The notes: generated by a model not told the origin, from the sequence alone. Shown: positions 1-9,200, counted from the first letter of the stretch. The stretch is 64,000 nucleotides of DNA from Sulfurovum sp. (GCA_027049035.1 JALTVI010000024.1:21982-85981), one strand, 5' to 3'. Translations and numbers: made by a program.

Positions 1-2180
1 GTAGTACGCTTGCCAAGTCCCTTTTCGGAGAGCATCAGCAGTTCGTCCTCTTCGGAATTGATTGTCGTCGCGCCGCATACATAGTCGCCGTCGATCTTGA
101 ATTTGATCGCCGTCACACCGCGTGAGACACGCCCGATCTCTCTTGCATCTTCAACCCTGAAGCGGATACACAGCCCCTTCTTTGTTGCCACAAAGAGCCA
201 CTTCGTCTCAGGTGTAACAATCTTTGCGGTGACGATCTCATCATCCTCGTCCAGGTTGATTGCACGCACTCCGTTGCTTCGGATGTTGGAGTACTCAGAG
301 AGGTTGGTACGCTTGACAATACCGTTCTTGGTAAAGAAGACCAGCGACTTGCTCTCATCGAAGTCCGTTGTCGGGATAATCGCCATAATCTTCTCGTCCG
401 GCTGCAGGTTGATCAGGTTGACCACCGCTTTACCTTTTGCCGTACGTGAGCCTTCCGGAATACGGTAGACCTTCAGCCAGTAGAGCTGTCCTCTGTCGGT
501 GACGAACATCAGCGTATCGTGCGTATTGGAGGTAAAGAAGCTCTCGATGAAGTCGTCATCGTAGGTGGTTACGGCTGTCTTGCCCTTGCCGCCTCTATGC
601 TGCTTCTCGTACATCTTCACCGGTACACGCTTAATGTACCCTCTATGCGTGATGGTAACGACCATCGGCTCGTTTGGAATAAGATCTTCAATGTCTATGT
701 CATCATAGTCATCGACAATCTCTGTCTTACGCTCAGTCGCATACTTCTCACCGATTTCAACAAGCTCTTCACGGATGATCGCGTTGATCTTCGCTTCGGA
801 TTTGAGAATACCCTCAAGCTCTTCGATCTTCTTGAGCAGCTCGGCAAGCTCGTTTTCGATCTTTTCGATCTCAAGACCGGTCAGACGGCGCAGACGCATC
901 TCCAAAATCGCCTTCGCCTGGATCTCTGAGAGTTTGAAGCGCTCCATCAGGTTGTTGCGCGCATCTTCGTCATCAGACGAACTTCTGATGATTTTGATGA
1001 CCTCGTCGATGTTGTCTACCGCAATCTTGAGACCTTCGAGTATGTGCGCTCTGGCACGCGCCTTCTCAAGGTCGAAGATCGTACGGCGGATGACAACTGT
1101 CTTCCTGTGGTTGAGGAAGAGGTCGAAAAGCTCAAGCAGGTTAAATACTTTGGGCTCTTTATTGTTGATCGCAAGCATGATGATCCCGAACGTTACCTGC
1201 ATCTGTGTGGACTTGAAGAGGTTGTTAAGCACAATCTCGCTCATCGCATCACGCTTGAGTTCCAGTACGACACGAATACCTTCACGGTCGGACTCGTCAC
1301 GGATCTCACTGATACCCTCTATCTGCTTGTCGCGCACCAGCTGTGCGATGTTCTCGATGAGTCGCGCTTTGTTGACCTGGTAGGGAAGCTCATCGATAAT
1401 GATGACCTCTTTGTTGCCCTTCTGCTCGATGTGTGTCTTGGCACGCACTTTGATACGTCCGCGCCCGGTGGTGTAGGCATCAGTAATCCCCTTACGGCCG
1501 AAGATGATACCCCCTGTAGGGAAGTCCGGTCCGTGTACGACCTTCATCACCTCTTCGACAGTCACCTCAGGGTTATCGATACGCATTACCAATGCATCAA
1601 CCAGTTCGTTCAGACGGTGCGGCGGAATGTTCGTCGCCATACCGACGGCGATACCGCTAGAGCCGTTGAGCAGCAGGTTGGGTACGCGTGAGGGGAGCAC
1701 ATCGGGCTCGACCATCGAGTCATCGTAGTTGGGTACGAAATCGACCGTGTCTTTTTCAATGTCGCTTAGCAGCTCTTCTGCAATCTTTGTCATACGCGCT
1801 TCGGTATATCGCATCGCAGCAGCGTTGTCGCCGTCGATGGAGCCGAAGTTACCCTGACCGTCCACCAGCGGTGCCTGCATCGAGAAATCCTGTGCCATAC
1901 GCACCAGCGCATCATAGACTGCAGTATCACCGTGCGGGTGATACTTACCGATGACATCTCCGACGATACGCGCAGACTTCTTGTATGGTGCGCGGTGGGA
2001 GAGGTTCAGGTCGTTCATCGCATACAAAATACGTCTGTGTACGGGTTTGAGCCCGTCACGCGCATCGGGAAGCGCTCTTCCGATGATGACACTCATCGAG
2101 TAATCAAGATAGCTTGTCTTGATACTCTCTTCTATCAGTACCTCTTCGGTACTCTGTCCGTCTTCAAACAAATCAGCCAT
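1..2180 (-). CDS. gyrA: DNA gyrase subunit A (3' end outside window)
   Basis: Breakage-reunion subunit of gyrase, which introduces negative supercoils. The ATG at 2178-2180 opens a frame that runs off the left edge after about 726 codons of an expected ~830-860. Residues 81-97 are the quinolone-resistance region [17 protein letters not shown], and the catalytic tyrosine is Tyr125 in AAAMRYTE. The C-terminal domain contains a GyrA box read as QHRGGKGK near base 580-600, which separates it from ParC. Thr86 and Asp90 match wild-type Campylobacter positions. A strong AAAGGAAGAG ribosome site precedes the ATG. Confidence 0.97.
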   Translation of the reverse strand, partial: MADLFEDGQSTEEVLIEESIKTSYLDYSMSVIIGRALPDARDGLKPVHRRILYAMNDLNLSHRAPYKKSARIVGDVIGKYHPHGDTAVYDALVRMAQDFSMQAPLVDGQGNFGSIDGDNAAAMRYTEARMTKIAEELLSDIEKDTVDFVPNYDDSMVEPDVLPSRVPNLLLNGSSGIAVGMATNIPPHRLNELVDALVMRIDNPEVTVEEVMKVVHGPDFPTGGIIFGRKGITDAYTTGRGRIKVRAKTHIEQKGNKEVIIIDELPYQVNKARLIENIAQLVRDKQIEGISEIRDESDREGIRVVLELKRDAMSEIVLNNLFKSTQMQVTFGIIMLAINNKEPKVFNLLELFDLFLNHRKTVVIRRTIFDLEKARARAHILEGLKIAVDNIDEVIKIIRSSSDDEDARNNLMERFKLSEIQAKAILEMRLRRLTGLEIEKIENELAELLKKIEELEGILKSEAKINAIIREELVEIGEKYATERKTEIVDDYDDIDIEDLIPNEPMVVTITHRGYIKRVPVKMYEKQHRGGKGKTAVTTYDDDFIESFFTSNTHDTLMFVTDRGQLYWLKVYRIPEGSRTAKGKAVVNLINLQPDEKIMAIIPTTDFDESKSLVFFTKNGIVKRTNLSEYSNIRSNGVRAINLDEDDEIVTAKIVTPETKWLFVATKKGLCIRFRVEDAREIGRVSRGVTAIKFKIDGDYVCGATTINSEEDELLMLSEKGLGKRT

Positions 2181-2352
2181 TCTCTTCCTTTGGGTTTGTA
2201 AAGTGTGTTGATTTTACCGTAATAAATGTTAATAAATGGGATGAAAATGGCTTAAAATCGATTTTAGAGGGGTTTATGGGGATTTTTGGGATTTTGGTGG
2301 ATTTTTGGTTAACATAATATATGGGTTAAAAATGCCTTTATCAATCTTCTTT

Positions 2353-2475
2353 GCTACCTTTTTAAAAAAGGTAGCACCAAAAGCGTCACTTCTGCAATTG
2401 TGCGGACGATGCTTTATACGCCGTGCTTCGCACATATGGGCGCAACAGCATCTGCACAAAGAGTGCAGAAGTGAC
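2353..2475 (-). repeat. Structured repeat element, copy A
   Basis: Read on the minus strand it is a 91-nt nested stem structure (2385-2475). The outer stem P1 is GTCACTTCTGC with GCAGAAGTGAC, P2 is TTGTGC/GCACAA, P3 is GATGC/GCATC, P4 is TGCGCC/GGCGTA (one G-U) and P5 is GTGC-GAA-GCAC. It is followed by an AT-rich hairpin CTACC...GGTAG at 2353-2375. Three other copies (27961, 29896, 53723) keep the pairing but change the paired bases. It lies between trx and gyrA, in the sense of both genes. Confidence 0.75.
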
Positions 2476-2502
2476 AACGAAGTAAAGATACAATAGCTTT
2501 CT

Positions 2503-2530
2503 GAGCACTACACGCTGAACACTGAACGCT
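2503..2530. repeat. Degenerate heptad tract (GAACGCT-like)
   Basis: Four consecutive 7-mers read GAGCACT, ACACGCT, GAACACT, GAACGCT. It sits just beyond the thioredoxin stop and its hairpin. The same unit family occurs near 5761, 24395, 29809 and inside pdxA. Confidence 0.7.
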
Positions 2531-2553
2531 GCCAAACAGCCACGCTGTTTGGC
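2531..2553 (-). terminator. Hairpin abutting the thioredoxin stop codon
   Basis: GCCAAACAGC-CAC-GCTGTTTGGC is a perfect 10-bp stem with a 3-nt loop, beginning at the base after the minus-strand TAA at 2554-2556. No T tract follows, so it may act as a 3'-end protecting hairpin rather than a classical intrinsic terminator. Confidence 0.5.
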
Positions 2554-2871
2554 TTACTCCGTCATCATCGCATAGGGGCGTTTAAGCTGTTCGGTCATTT
2601 TGTGCAGGCTTACGGCTCTGCCCTCTCTGATGAATTCACGTCCGTCAAGAAAAACAATCATTGTCGGTACCGAAAAGACCTGGAAGTGCGCAGAGATTTC
2701 AGGGTTTTCGTGGGCATCGAGGTAGATCTGTCTGATTTTGGGAAACTCGCTGTCAAAGAGCTCTTTGAACTTCGGTCTGAGTGCGTGGCAGACGTTACAG
2801 TTCTCTCCGGAGAAGTAGAGGAGTACCCCTATCTCCGTTCTTATGATATTTTGTACTTCTTCTAATGTCAT
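2554..2871 (-). CDS. Thioredoxin-family protein
   Basis: A 105-residue single-domain thioredoxin fold. The active-site motif is CNVC at about residues 24-27 (SGENCNVCHALRP) rather than the CGPC of housekeeping thioredoxin. The cis-proline loop is visible in VFSVPTMIVF. There is no signal peptide, so it is probably a cytoplasmic disulfide reductase or redox partner of unknown client. It is separated from the downstream gyrA by 373 bp of repeat-rich DNA. A second divergent small thioredoxin with CYSC lies at 58868-59206. Confidence 0.85.
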   Translation of the reverse strand: MTLEEVQNIIRTEIGVLLYFSGENCNVCHALRPKFKELFDSEFPKIRQIYLDAHENPEISAHFQVFSVPTMIVFLDGREFIREGRAVSLHKMTEQLKRPYAMMTE

Positions 2872-3036
2872 CTTGCTTCCTCACAATTCATTTGCCTAAT
2901 AAATGATTTTTCACTGATAATAATTTTAACCGTACATCTTCCTCTATCGCTACTTGCTTCTGAACATAGTACAAAATACCCATCCATTTAGATATCTTTC
3001 ATCTTGAGGGGAAGCTTGTGGGGTACTTGTAGGGCA

Positions 3037-3366
3037 CTAAAGTGCCACAAACAGCGAACAGCGCCCTACCGTCTCCTGCCCGAATGTCTGCATCAGGCGC
3101 TGATGGTCGAGTTTGACGTAGCGGTGCACTTTGCGGTAGAGGTGACGGATGTCCTCCCGGTGGCTCAATGCATAAAAGTCGCGCTCCACCTTTTCAAGGT
3201 CAAGCAGGTTCTGTCTGCATCGTGCACGCTGAATGCGGTTGAGACGTTCACGCGCCTGCTCCTGCTGCAACTGGTGCTTTAGCCGGTGCAGACGGCTAAA
3301 AAAGTGGCGCAGTTCGTTTTCAAGTTCCCCAACGGGCTGCGTATCGAAACACTCCAATCGGTACAT
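3037..3366 (-). CDS. Hypothetical protein, charged and helical
   Basis: I do not recognise this 109-residue protein. The start MYRLECFD at 3366 is chosen because GAAGGAGG lies 7 bp upstream; an ATG at 3381 overlaps that ribosome site. The product is rich in Arg, Gln, Leu and His, with a probable coiled coil at about residues 15-70 (LHRLKHQLQQEQARERLNR) and no membrane segment. It lies 59 bp downstream of selO on the same strand and may share its transcript. Function unknown; a small cytoplasmic or nucleic-acid-binding protein is possible. Confidence 0.55.
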   Translation of the reverse strand: MYRLECFDTQPVGELENELRHFFSRLHRLKHQLQQEQARERLNRIQRARCRQNLLDLEKVERDFYALSHREDIRHLYRKVHRYVKLDHQRLMQTFGQETVGRCSLFVAL

Positions 3367-3425
3367 GATTGCCTCCTTCAATGGATTCTTGTCTCATTAT
3401 AAGTACTCCCAGCTTAAAAAAAGTC

Positions 3426-4862
3426 TCACGAACTGCAGCTAAGCTTCGTGTTGCGGTGCTCCTCGGGAGTCGGTCCTGCCCAGCGTTCGAATTCAGGGTG
3501 CTCTGCAAACGGATTATGTGCTATCTTGAACAGGTCGTCTACAAGCGTGTACTTACCATTCTCCGCTGCATCGATGGCTTCCTGAAGCATATAGTTCTTC
3601 AGCACATATTTGGGGTTGGTTTGCAGCATCTTCTGATGACGCTCTTGCGTGCTGCTCTCGTTATGTTTAAGCCTCTCATCGTAACTCTCCAACCACTCCT
3701 TCATCGGTGCATGGTAGAGCCCCAGAGAGAGCAGCGGTTTGTGCTCGCCGGCGTAGCGGCTGAGGGTTCTAAAAAAGAGGGTGTAGTCCACCTGCAGTGC
3801 CTGCAGTACGCCAAGCAGGTGCTTCACAAGGTCCATATCGCTCTCCTCTGCCCCGTCAAGTCCCAGTTTCTGACGCATCTCTTCCAGATATGCGCTGCGG
3901 TAAAGCCTGCGGTAGCCGCTTAGCACCTCTTCCATTTCTCTGGCCTCTATCAGCGGTGAGAGTGCGCTCAAAAGTGCGCGCAGGTTCCACTCGGCGACAT
4001 CGGGCTGGTTGCCGAAGCTGTAACGACCGTAGGCGTCGGTGTGGTTGCAGATGTTGTTGTGGTCGTACACATCTAAAAAGGCGTAGGGGCCGTAGTCGAT
4101 GGTGAGACCGGCAATGGACATATTGTCGGTGTTCATCACCCCGTGGTTGAAGCCCACCGCCTGCCATTTGGCGATCAGTTTTGCCGTACGCTCTACGACC
4201 TCTTCAAAAAAACGGAGGTAGCGGTCGTTTTGGTCCGCCAGATGAGGATAGCTCTCGGCAATGGCATACTCGGTAAGCGCTTTCAGGTCATCAAAGCGCT
4301 TCTTGTGGGCAAAATACTCGAATGTACCAAAACGCACCCAGCTTGGGCTAAGGCGCAGCACGATGGCACCCTTTTCCCACTCCTGCCGGTAGACGGAGTG
4401 GTTCGAACCGATGATTGCCAGTGCGCGGGTCGTCTCTATGTGCAGCCCATGCATCGCTTCACTCATCAGGTACTCCCTAAGCGAAGAGCGCAGCACCGCA
4501 CGCCCGTCTCCAGAGCGCGAATACTTCGTCACGCCCGCTCCCTTGAGCTGCAGGTGCCAGCCTTTTAGCGTACCGATGTTCACGGCTCGCCCGTCACCAA
4601 GCTGGGGTACGTAGTGGCCAAACTGGTGCCCGGCATAGCACATTGCAAAGGGTTCGCTGCCTTCCGGATGCCAGCTTCCGTTGACAAATGCCACAAAACG
4701 CTCGGTGTGAAGCTCCTCTTTGTCGATGCCAAGCTCCTCGGCCAGCGGTTCGTTGGCGTGAATGAGGAAAGGGCCTTTGAGCGGTGTGGGTTTGACAGAG
4801 TCGTGGCACTCCTGCGGCAGGGTGAGATAGGGGTTGGTCAGTTTCAGTTCACTCAGTTTCAT
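3426..4862 (-). CDS. selO: Protein adenylyltransferase SelO (YdiU family)
   Basis: Pseudokinase-fold enzyme that transfers AMP from ATP to protein side chains, linked to redox homeostasis in known members. It has 478 residues, the same length as E. coli YdiU. Family signatures include YAGHQFGHYVPQLGDGRA (~75-92), the basic LKGAGVTKYSRSGDGRAVLR stretch and the GVMNTDNMS loop with its metal-binding Asn/Asp. It ends in CSS, so the redox cysteine near the C-terminus that is Sec in eukaryotic SelO is present. It stands alone between a hypothetical gene and divergent yebC. Confidence 0.93.
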   Translation of the reverse strand: MKLSELKLTNPYLTLPQECHDSVKPTPLKGPFLIHANEPLAEELGIDKEELHTERFVAFVNGSWHPEGSEPFAMCYAGHQFGHYVPQLGDGRAVNIGTLKGWHLQLKGAGVTKYSRSGDGRAVLRSSLREYLMSEAMHGLHIETTRALAIIGSNHSVYRQEWEKGAIVLRLSPSWVRFGTFEYFAHKKRFDDLKALTEYAIAESYPHLADQNDRYLRFFEEVVERTAKLIAKWQAVGFNHGVMNTDNMSIAGLTIDYGPYAFLDVYDHNNICNHTDAYGRYSFGNQPDVAEWNLRALLSALSPLIEAREMEEVLSGYRRLYRSAYLEEMRQKLGLDGAEESDMDLVKHLLGVLQALQVDYTLFFRTLSRYAGEHKPLLSLGLYHAPMKEWLESYDERLKHNESSTQERHQKMLQTNPKYVLKNYMLQEAIDAAENGKYTLVDDLFKIAHNPFAEHPEFERWAGPTPEEHRNTKLSCSS

Positions 4863-4928
4863 AGTTAAATGGTATCAATCCCTTCCTTAAACAGTACGCT
4901 TCATATTCCGGGTTAAACTATTTAGGAG

Positions 4929-4934
4929 TATAAT
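4929..4934 (+). promoter_or_regulatory. -10 box of yebC
   Basis: TATAAT in GGAGTATAATACG, 30 bp before the yebC start, with AAAGGA at about 4951-4956 as ribosome site. There is no clear -35, as is common in Campylobacterota. Confidence 0.6.
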
Positions 4935-4964
4935 ACGCCCAAGATTGACAAAAGGATACAACCG

Positions 4965-5705
4965 ATGGGTAGAGCGTTCGAATACCGAAAAGCGGCGAAA
5001 ATGAAACGATGGGGCACAATGTCCCGCCTCTTTCCGAAACTGGGAAAGATGATTACGATGGCAGCCAAGGAGGGCGGCAGTCCCGACCCTGAGATGAATG
5101 CCAAACTGCGTACGGCCATCCTCAACGCCAAAGCGCAGAATATGCCAAAGGACAACATCGAAGCGGCGATCAAACGTGCGTTTAACAAGGATGCCGCAGA
5201 CATCAAAGAGATCACCTACGATGTCAAGGCACCCTACGGCGTGCAGATGATCGTCGAGTGTGCAACAGACAACGGTACCCGTACCGTCGCCAACGTCAAG
5301 GCGATTTTGCGAAAGAACAATGCCGAGATGCTCACATCAGGCTCTCTGAACTACATGTTCACCCGCAAAGCGGTCTTTGTCATCGACAAAACCGAAGATA
5401 TGGATGTCGAAGAGCTCGAACTTGACCTCATCGACTACGGCCTTGAGGAGATCGAAGAGGATGTCGAGCCGCAAGAGAACGGCGAAGACAAGCCCATTTT
5501 GAGAATCTACGGAGAGTTCACCTCGTTTGGAGATCTCAGCAAAGCCTTCGAAGAGCGCGGCATTGAGCCGAAGAAATCGACACTGGAGTACATCGCCAAT
5601 ACACCGGTTGAACTGAGTGAAGAACAGCTGGAAGAGATCGAAGAGCTGATCGAGAAGCTGGAAGAGGATGACGACGTACAGAATGTCTATACGAATATTC
5701 ACTAA
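4965..5705 (+). CDS. yebC: YebC/PmpR-family protein
   Basis: Conserved cytoplasmic protein of the YebC family; members are described as transcriptional regulators or translation factors that relieve ribosome stalling. It has 246 residues with the hallmark N-terminus [20 protein letters not shown] and the [14 protein letters not shown] stretch, then an acidic C-terminal half ([12 protein letters not shown]). The length is normal. It is transcribed divergently from selO with its own TATAAT promoter and followed by heptad repeats. Confidence 0.93.
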   Translation: MGRAFEYRKAAKMKRWGTMSRLFPKLGKMITMAAKEGGSPDPEMNAKLRTAILNAKAQNMPKDNIEAAIKRAFNKDAADIKEITYDVKAPYGVQMIVECATDNGTRTVANVKAILRKNNAEMLTSGSLNYMFTRKAVFVIDKTEDMDVEELELDLIDYGLEEIEEDVEPQENGEDKPILRIYGEFTSFGDLSKAFEERGIEPKKSTLEYIANTPVELSEEQLEEIEELIEKLEEDDDVQNVYTNIH

Positions 5706-5736
5706 CTGACGCTATGCGTCAGAGCGTTCAGCGGGT

Positions 5737-5767
5737 AGCGTTCAGGCAAATCTACAAGCTGAACGCT
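5737..5767. terminator. Inverted repeat between yebC and the ABC-F gene
   Basis: AGCGTTCAG (5737-5745) pairs with CTGAACGCT (5759-5767) across a 13-nt loop between two convergent genes. It is built from the same GAACGCT heptad that repeats at 5761-5781, so it may be a repeat by-product rather than a dedicated terminator. Confidence 0.4.
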
Positions 5768-5781
5768 GAGCACTGAGCGCT
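5761..5781. repeat. Heptad tract GAACGCT-GAGCACT-GAGCGCT
   Basis: Three 7-bp units of the family also present at 2503-2530 and 29809-29836, lying 18 bp beyond the stop of the leftward ABC-F gene. Confidence 0.6.
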
Positions 5782-5799
5782 GACCAAGCTCCGCCTGTT

Positions 5800-7398
5800 T
5801 TAATGCTTCCCGTACTTCTCCACAAACTCTTCATAATTACCTTCAAAATCGATCATCGTACCATCTTCGTTGAGTTTGATAATACGGTTTGCAAAGGCAT
5901 CGATGAGTTCGCGGTCGTGCGAAACGACGATCGCCCCGCCCTGATAGTTGTGCAGCGCTTCGCCCAGTGAGACGATCGCTTCAAGGTCAAGGTGGTTGTT
6001 GGGCTCGTCCATCACAAGGAAGTTGGCAGAGTCCATCATCATCTTGCTCATCATCACACGGTGCTTTTCACCGCCCGAACAGGCATCGACCTTCTTCTTC
6101 TGCTCCTCTCCGCTAAAGAGCATACGCCCCAGTGTTTTACGGATGTCGTCGATATGCCACTTAGCATCGAAGCCCTGAATCCACTGCGGCAGCTCCACAT
6201 CTCCGGTAACGATATCGGTGGTATTTTGCGGAAAGTAGCTGGTGGTTACGGTCTGACCCCAGTTGTAGCTGCCACTGTCAGGCTCCAGATTGCCCATCAA
6301 AATCTCAAGCAGCGTCGTCTTGCCCACACCATTGGCTCCGATGAGAGCGATCTTGTCACCTTTGTTGACCTTGAAAGAGATGTTCTCAAGGACCTTCTCA
6401 TCCCCGTAGCTTTTGGAGATCTCTTTGACCTCCAGCACCTCGTTTCCAATGTCACGGTGCGGACGGAACATAATGGAGGGGTCGCGTCTGGAAGAGAGTT
6501 TGATCTCGCCTACATCGAGCTTGTCCAACTGCTTCTGACGTGAAGTCGCCTGTTTTGCTTTGGAGGCGTTGGCGGAGAAACGGGCGATAAACTTCTCAAG
6601 CTCCTCTTTCTCTTTGAGCGCCTTGTTTCTGTCCGCTTCGGCCTGCTTGGCCATCAGGTTGGCTGCAATGTACCACTCATCGTAGTTGCCCGTAAACTCG
6701 CGGATTGTCTGGAAATCCAGATCGAGAATATGGGTAACGACACCGTTGAGGAAGTGTCTGTCGTGCGAGATAACCACCAGGGTTCCCTCATGGCGTTTAA
6801 GCTCCTCTTCAAGCCATGCGATTGTCTCCATATCGAGGTTGTTGGTAGGCTCATCCAGCAGCAGGACATCGGGCTTTAAAAATAGTACCTGTGCGAGCAG
6901 AATCTTGAACTTGTCTCCGCCGGTGAGTGAACTCATCAGGTCGTTGTGCTGCTCTACAGGAAAGCCCAGTGTCGTCAGCAGTTTTTCGATCTTGACATCG
7001 CTCTCATAGGTGGGGTCTTCATCCGCACAGATCATCTCAAGCTCCGCCAGACGGTTGTTGACCTCATCGCTTTCGAAGTCACCCTCCATGTAGAGCTTCT
7101 CTTTCTCTTTTTGGGCATCGTAGAGCTTTTTGTTGCCGTAGAGGACGGCATCTTTGAGCGTGAAATCCTCAAAGGCGTACTGGTTCTGGCTGAGCATTCC
7201 CAGTTTGAGTCCCGGCTGAAGCTGCACTTCGCCCTCGCTTGGCTCTATCTCGCCGGCAAGAATCTTCATAAAGGTCGATTTCCCCGCCCCGTTGGCACCG
7301 ATGAGACCGTAGCGTTTGCCCACATCGAGGGTGAGGTTTATCTTGTCGAAAAGTACGCGCTTTCCATAGCGCTGCGTCAAATTTACTGTAGAGAGCAT
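5800..7398 (-). CDS. ybiT: ABC-F ATPase, YbiT type
   Basis: Soluble twin-cassette ATPase without transmembrane segments; ABC-F proteins act on ribosomes. It has 532 residues, close to E. coli YbiT (~530). The first Walker A is GANGAGKST (~34-42), followed by LTGGDKFKILLAQ and LLLDEPTNNLD. The second cassette has GANGVGKTT, CSGGEKHRVM and LVMDEPNNHLD, with Asn in place of the usual Thr in the second. The inter-cassette linker ends FSANASKAKQATSRQKQLDK as in YbiT. It is divergent from the sulfite/sulfane dehydrogenase operon. Confidence 0.9.
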   Translation of the reverse strand: MLSTVNLTQRYGKRVLFDKINLTLDVGKRYGLIGANGAGKSTFMKILAGEIEPSEGEVQLQPGLKLGMLSQNQYAFEDFTLKDAVLYGNKKLYDAQKEKEKLYMEGDFESDEVNNRLAELEMICADEDPTYESDVKIEKLLTTLGFPVEQHNDLMSSLTGGDKFKILLAQVLFLKPDVLLLDEPTNNLDMETIAWLEEELKRHEGTLVVISHDRHFLNGVVTHILDLDFQTIREFTGNYDEWYIAANLMAKQAEADRNKALKEKEELEKFIARFSANASKAKQATSRQKQLDKLDVGEIKLSSRRDPSIMFRPHRDIGNEVLEVKEISKSYGDEKVLENISFKVNKGDKIALIGANGVGKTTLLEILMGNLEPDSGSYNWGQTVTTSYFPQNTTDIVTGDVELPQWIQGFDAKWHIDDIRKTLGRMLFSGEEQKKKVDACSGGEKHRVMMSKMMMDSANFLVMDEPNNHLDLEAIVSLGEALHNYQGGAIVVSHDRELIDAFANRIIKLNEDGTMIDFEGNYEEFVEKYGKH

Positions 7399-7486
7399 CG
7401 TTGGTATCCTTCATGCTGTAATATGGTTGCGATTTTACCCAAATCTGCTGAAAGTCTTTTCAAACCGTATCGAATAAACTTTTGAG

Positions 7487-7492
7487 TATAAT
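7487..7492 (+). promoter_or_regulatory. -10 box of the sulfite/sulfane dehydrogenase operon
   Basis: TATAAT in TGAGTATAATCGCC, 31 bp before the chosen start at 7524. AAAGGA at 7509-7514 is the ribosome site. Confidence 0.6.
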
Positions 7493-7523
7493 CGCCAAAA
7501 ATGTTTCCAAAGGAATACCGCGT

Positions 7524-8732
7524 ATGCAGAGACGAGATTTCTTCAAAAAAGCCGCACTCATTGCCGGCAGTGCCGCTGTGGGCAGCACCGCGGCAGACGC
7601 AGATACCACCACGCACCCGGTAGACAACCGCAAGGTTGCCAACATCGCCTTTCCGCAAAAACGACCGCTCATCACCTATTCCGACCGACCGCCGCTGCTG
7701 GAGACACCGCGCGAGGTCTTTGCCACCCCCATTACCCCAAACGATCTCTTTTTTGTCCGCTGGCATATGCCGATGATCCCCACCTACATCAATCCGCACT
7801 ACTTCTCCATCAAAATCGACGGTGAGGTGAAAAAGCCCGTCAAGATCAGCTTCGACTCCCTCAAGCGCGACTTCGAACCGGTAGAGATCACCTCCGTGCT
7901 GCAGTGCGGGGGCAACAGCAGAAGCGCCTTTCACCCCACACCGGGCGGTATCCAGTGGGGTCCTGGCGCAATGGGATGCGCCAAGTGGAAAGGGGTACGT
8001 CTTAAAGACGTCCTTGCCAAAGCCGGCCTCAAAAAAAACGCAGGCTGGATCAAGTTCCACGGCCTCGAGAAACCGGTCTACACAAAAACCGACGGTTTCG
8101 TGCGTGCACTTGAACTCTCCAAGTTGCATGACAAGATCATCATCGCCTACGAGATGAACGGCGAAGCGCTCCCCTACCTCAACGGCTTTCCCGTACGCCT
8201 CATCCTGCCCGGCTTCTACTCCGACAGCTGGGTGAAGATGCTCTCCAACATCACCGTTACCGGTACCAAGCCGAAGCTGCACTTCATGGACCACGCCTAC
8301 CGCGTACCCGACAACGACTGCGAGTGTGAAACACCCGACAACCTGGCACCAAAGACCAAGCCCATCGAAGAGATGAACGTCAATTCGCTTATCGGCTACC
8401 CCACCGGCGGTACGAAAGTCAAACAGGGAGCTGACCTCATTGTCCGTGGTGTCGCCTTCGATGGTGGCCACGGCATCACCAAGGTCGAAATCTCCACAGA
8501 CGGCGGAAGCAGCTGGCAGGAGGCGACACTCGATGACGGTTCACAGGGCCCCTACGCCTACCGCAGCTTCAGATACACGCTCAAACCCGCCCAGACAGGG
8601 GCGCTGACACTCATGGCTCGCGCAACGAACACCAAAGGCGAAACCCAGCCCTTTGCACAGGATGTCAAGTGGAACCGCGGCGGGTACAAATACAACGGTA
8701 TCGATGAAGTCACTGTGGAGGTGGTATCATGA
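7524..8732 (+). CDS. Sulfite/sulfane dehydrogenase molybdopterin subunit (SorA/SoxC family)
   Basis: Periplasmic molybdenum enzyme of the sulfite oxidase family. I start it at MQRRDFFKKA, which has AAAGGA upstream and gives a twin-arginine signal (RRDFF) at the extreme N-terminus; an ATG 42 bp earlier would bury it. The product has 402 residues. The Mo-ligating cysteine is in SVLQCGGNSRSAF, followed by the GGIQWGPGAMGCAKWKGVRL region and a C-terminal Mo-co dimerisation domain (VRGVAFDGGHGITKVEIS). The adjoining mono-haem cytochrome gene overlaps by ATGA, as in the sulfite:cytochrome c oxidoreductase pair of Campylobacter jejuni (Cj0005c-Cj0004c). SoxC of the Sox pathway is the alternative. 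Confidence 0.85.
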   Translation: MQRRDFFKKAALIAGSAAVGSTAADADTTTHPVDNRKVANIAFPQKRPLITYSDRPPLLETPREVFATPITPNDLFFVRWHMPMIPTYINPHYFSIKIDGEVKKPVKISFDSLKRDFEPVEITSVLQCGGNSRSAFHPTPGGIQWGPGAMGCAKWKGVRLKDVLAKAGLKKNAGWIKFHGLEKPVYTKTDGFVRALELSKLHDKIIIAYEMNGEALPYLNGFPVRLILPGFYSDSWVKMLSNITVTGTKPKLHFMDHAYRVPDNDCECETPDNLAPKTKPIEEMNVNSLIGYPTGGTKVKQGADLIVRGVAFDGGHGITKVEISTDGGSSWQEATLDDGSQGPYAYRSFRYTLKPAQTGALTLMARATNTKGETQPFAQDVKWNRGGYKYNGIDEVTVEVVS

Positions 8733-9061
8733 AAAAAACAACAGTGCTTGCCCTGACGGCCGCTATGCTTCTTACGTCACTGAGTGCGGCAGAAAAAAAG
8801 GTCGAGGTTCAAAAAGGGATCAAGATGCCCTATATGGAGTTTCCTATGAAACAGGGCAAAGGGATGTACTCCACCAAAGGAAAGTGCAACATGTGCCACT
8901 CCTGGGGCTACGTTCTCAACCAGGGACCACAGTCAAAAGCATTCTGGCGCAAAAAGGTTATCAAGATGATCGACGTCTTTCAGGCACCCATCAGAAATGA
9001 AGATATCGATGAGGTGGTGGAGTATCTGTATGCGAACTACGGGAAGAGGGTTAAGGGTTAA
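8729..9061 (+). CDS. Mono-haem cytochrome c, partner of the dehydrogenase
   Basis: A 110-residue periplasmic cytochrome with a Sec signal peptide (MKKTTVLALTAAMLLTSLSA). The single haem site is CNMCH at about residues 52-56. It starts inside the last codons of the molybdopterin gene (ATGA), so the two are translationally coupled, and it is the likely electron acceptor from the Mo centre to the respiratory chain. The stop TAA (9059-9061) lies inside a GGGTTAA tandem repeat, so the last residues VKG are encoded by repeat DNA. Confidence 0.85.
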   Translation: MKKTTVLALTAAMLLTSLSAAEKKVEVQKGIKMPYMEFPMKQGKGMYSTKGKCNMCHSWGYVLNQGPQSKAFWRKKVIKMIDVFQAPIRNEDIDEVVEYLYANYGKRVKG

Positions 9062-9104
9062 GTTAAGGGTTAAGGGTTAAGGGTTAAGGGTTAAGGGTTA
9101 AGGG
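9048..9104. repeat. Tandem heptad GGGTTAA (~8 units)
   Basis: Eight nearly perfect units of GGGTTAA, the third truncated to GTTAA. The array begins inside the 3' end of the cytochrome gene and supplies its stop codon. A 7-bp unit containing TAA puts a stop into all three forward frames within 21 bp. Confidence 0.9.
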
Positions 9105-9150
9105 ATTTTGCCTCTACTGGCTGAAGTGAAGCTTAGCATCTTATTTGGAA

Positions 9151-9191
9151 GCGAGGATTGATCCTCGCCCAGGCCGGAAATGAATTTCCGG
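9151..9191. repeat. Double-hairpin repeat, copy 1
   Basis: Two adjacent perfect hairpins: GCGAGGAT-TG-ATCCTCGC (9151-9168) and CCGGAAAT-GA-ATTTCCGG (9174-9191). A second copy at 33967-34008 has the same layout with compensating changes in both stems, so pairing is conserved. It lies between convergent genes and could serve as a bidirectional terminator. Confidence 0.8.
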
Positions 9192-9200
9192 TTCCTATCA

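Larger units (their letters stand above)
2181..2553. other. 373-bp intergenic region upstream of gyrA
   Basis: No convincing gene. From right to left it holds a perfect hairpin touching the thioredoxin stop (2531-2553), four degenerate 7-bp repeats (2503-2530), structured element copy A (2353-2475), then about 150 bp of AT-rich sequence that must carry the gyrA promoter. A weak minus-strand -10 candidate, TAAAAT, lies at 2211-2216. A 67-codon open frame here simply reads through the structured element and is not considered a gene. Confidence 0.7.

Noticed and set aside
775..1383. Long plus-strand frames across 97-2201
   Set aside because: They are antisense shadows of gyrA, with low-complexity Ser/Arg or Leu-rich translations and no ribosome sites.
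2274..2477. A 67-codon frame over structured element A, with similar short frames over copies C and D
   Set aside because: The frames read partly similar peptides only because the DNA element is conserved. The base changes preserve pairing rather than codons, and no ribosome site is seen.
7383..8471. 362-codon minus-strand frame opposite the dehydrogenase gene
   Set aside because: It overlaps the Tat signal and Mo-binding region of a clear gene and reads as an antisense artefact.
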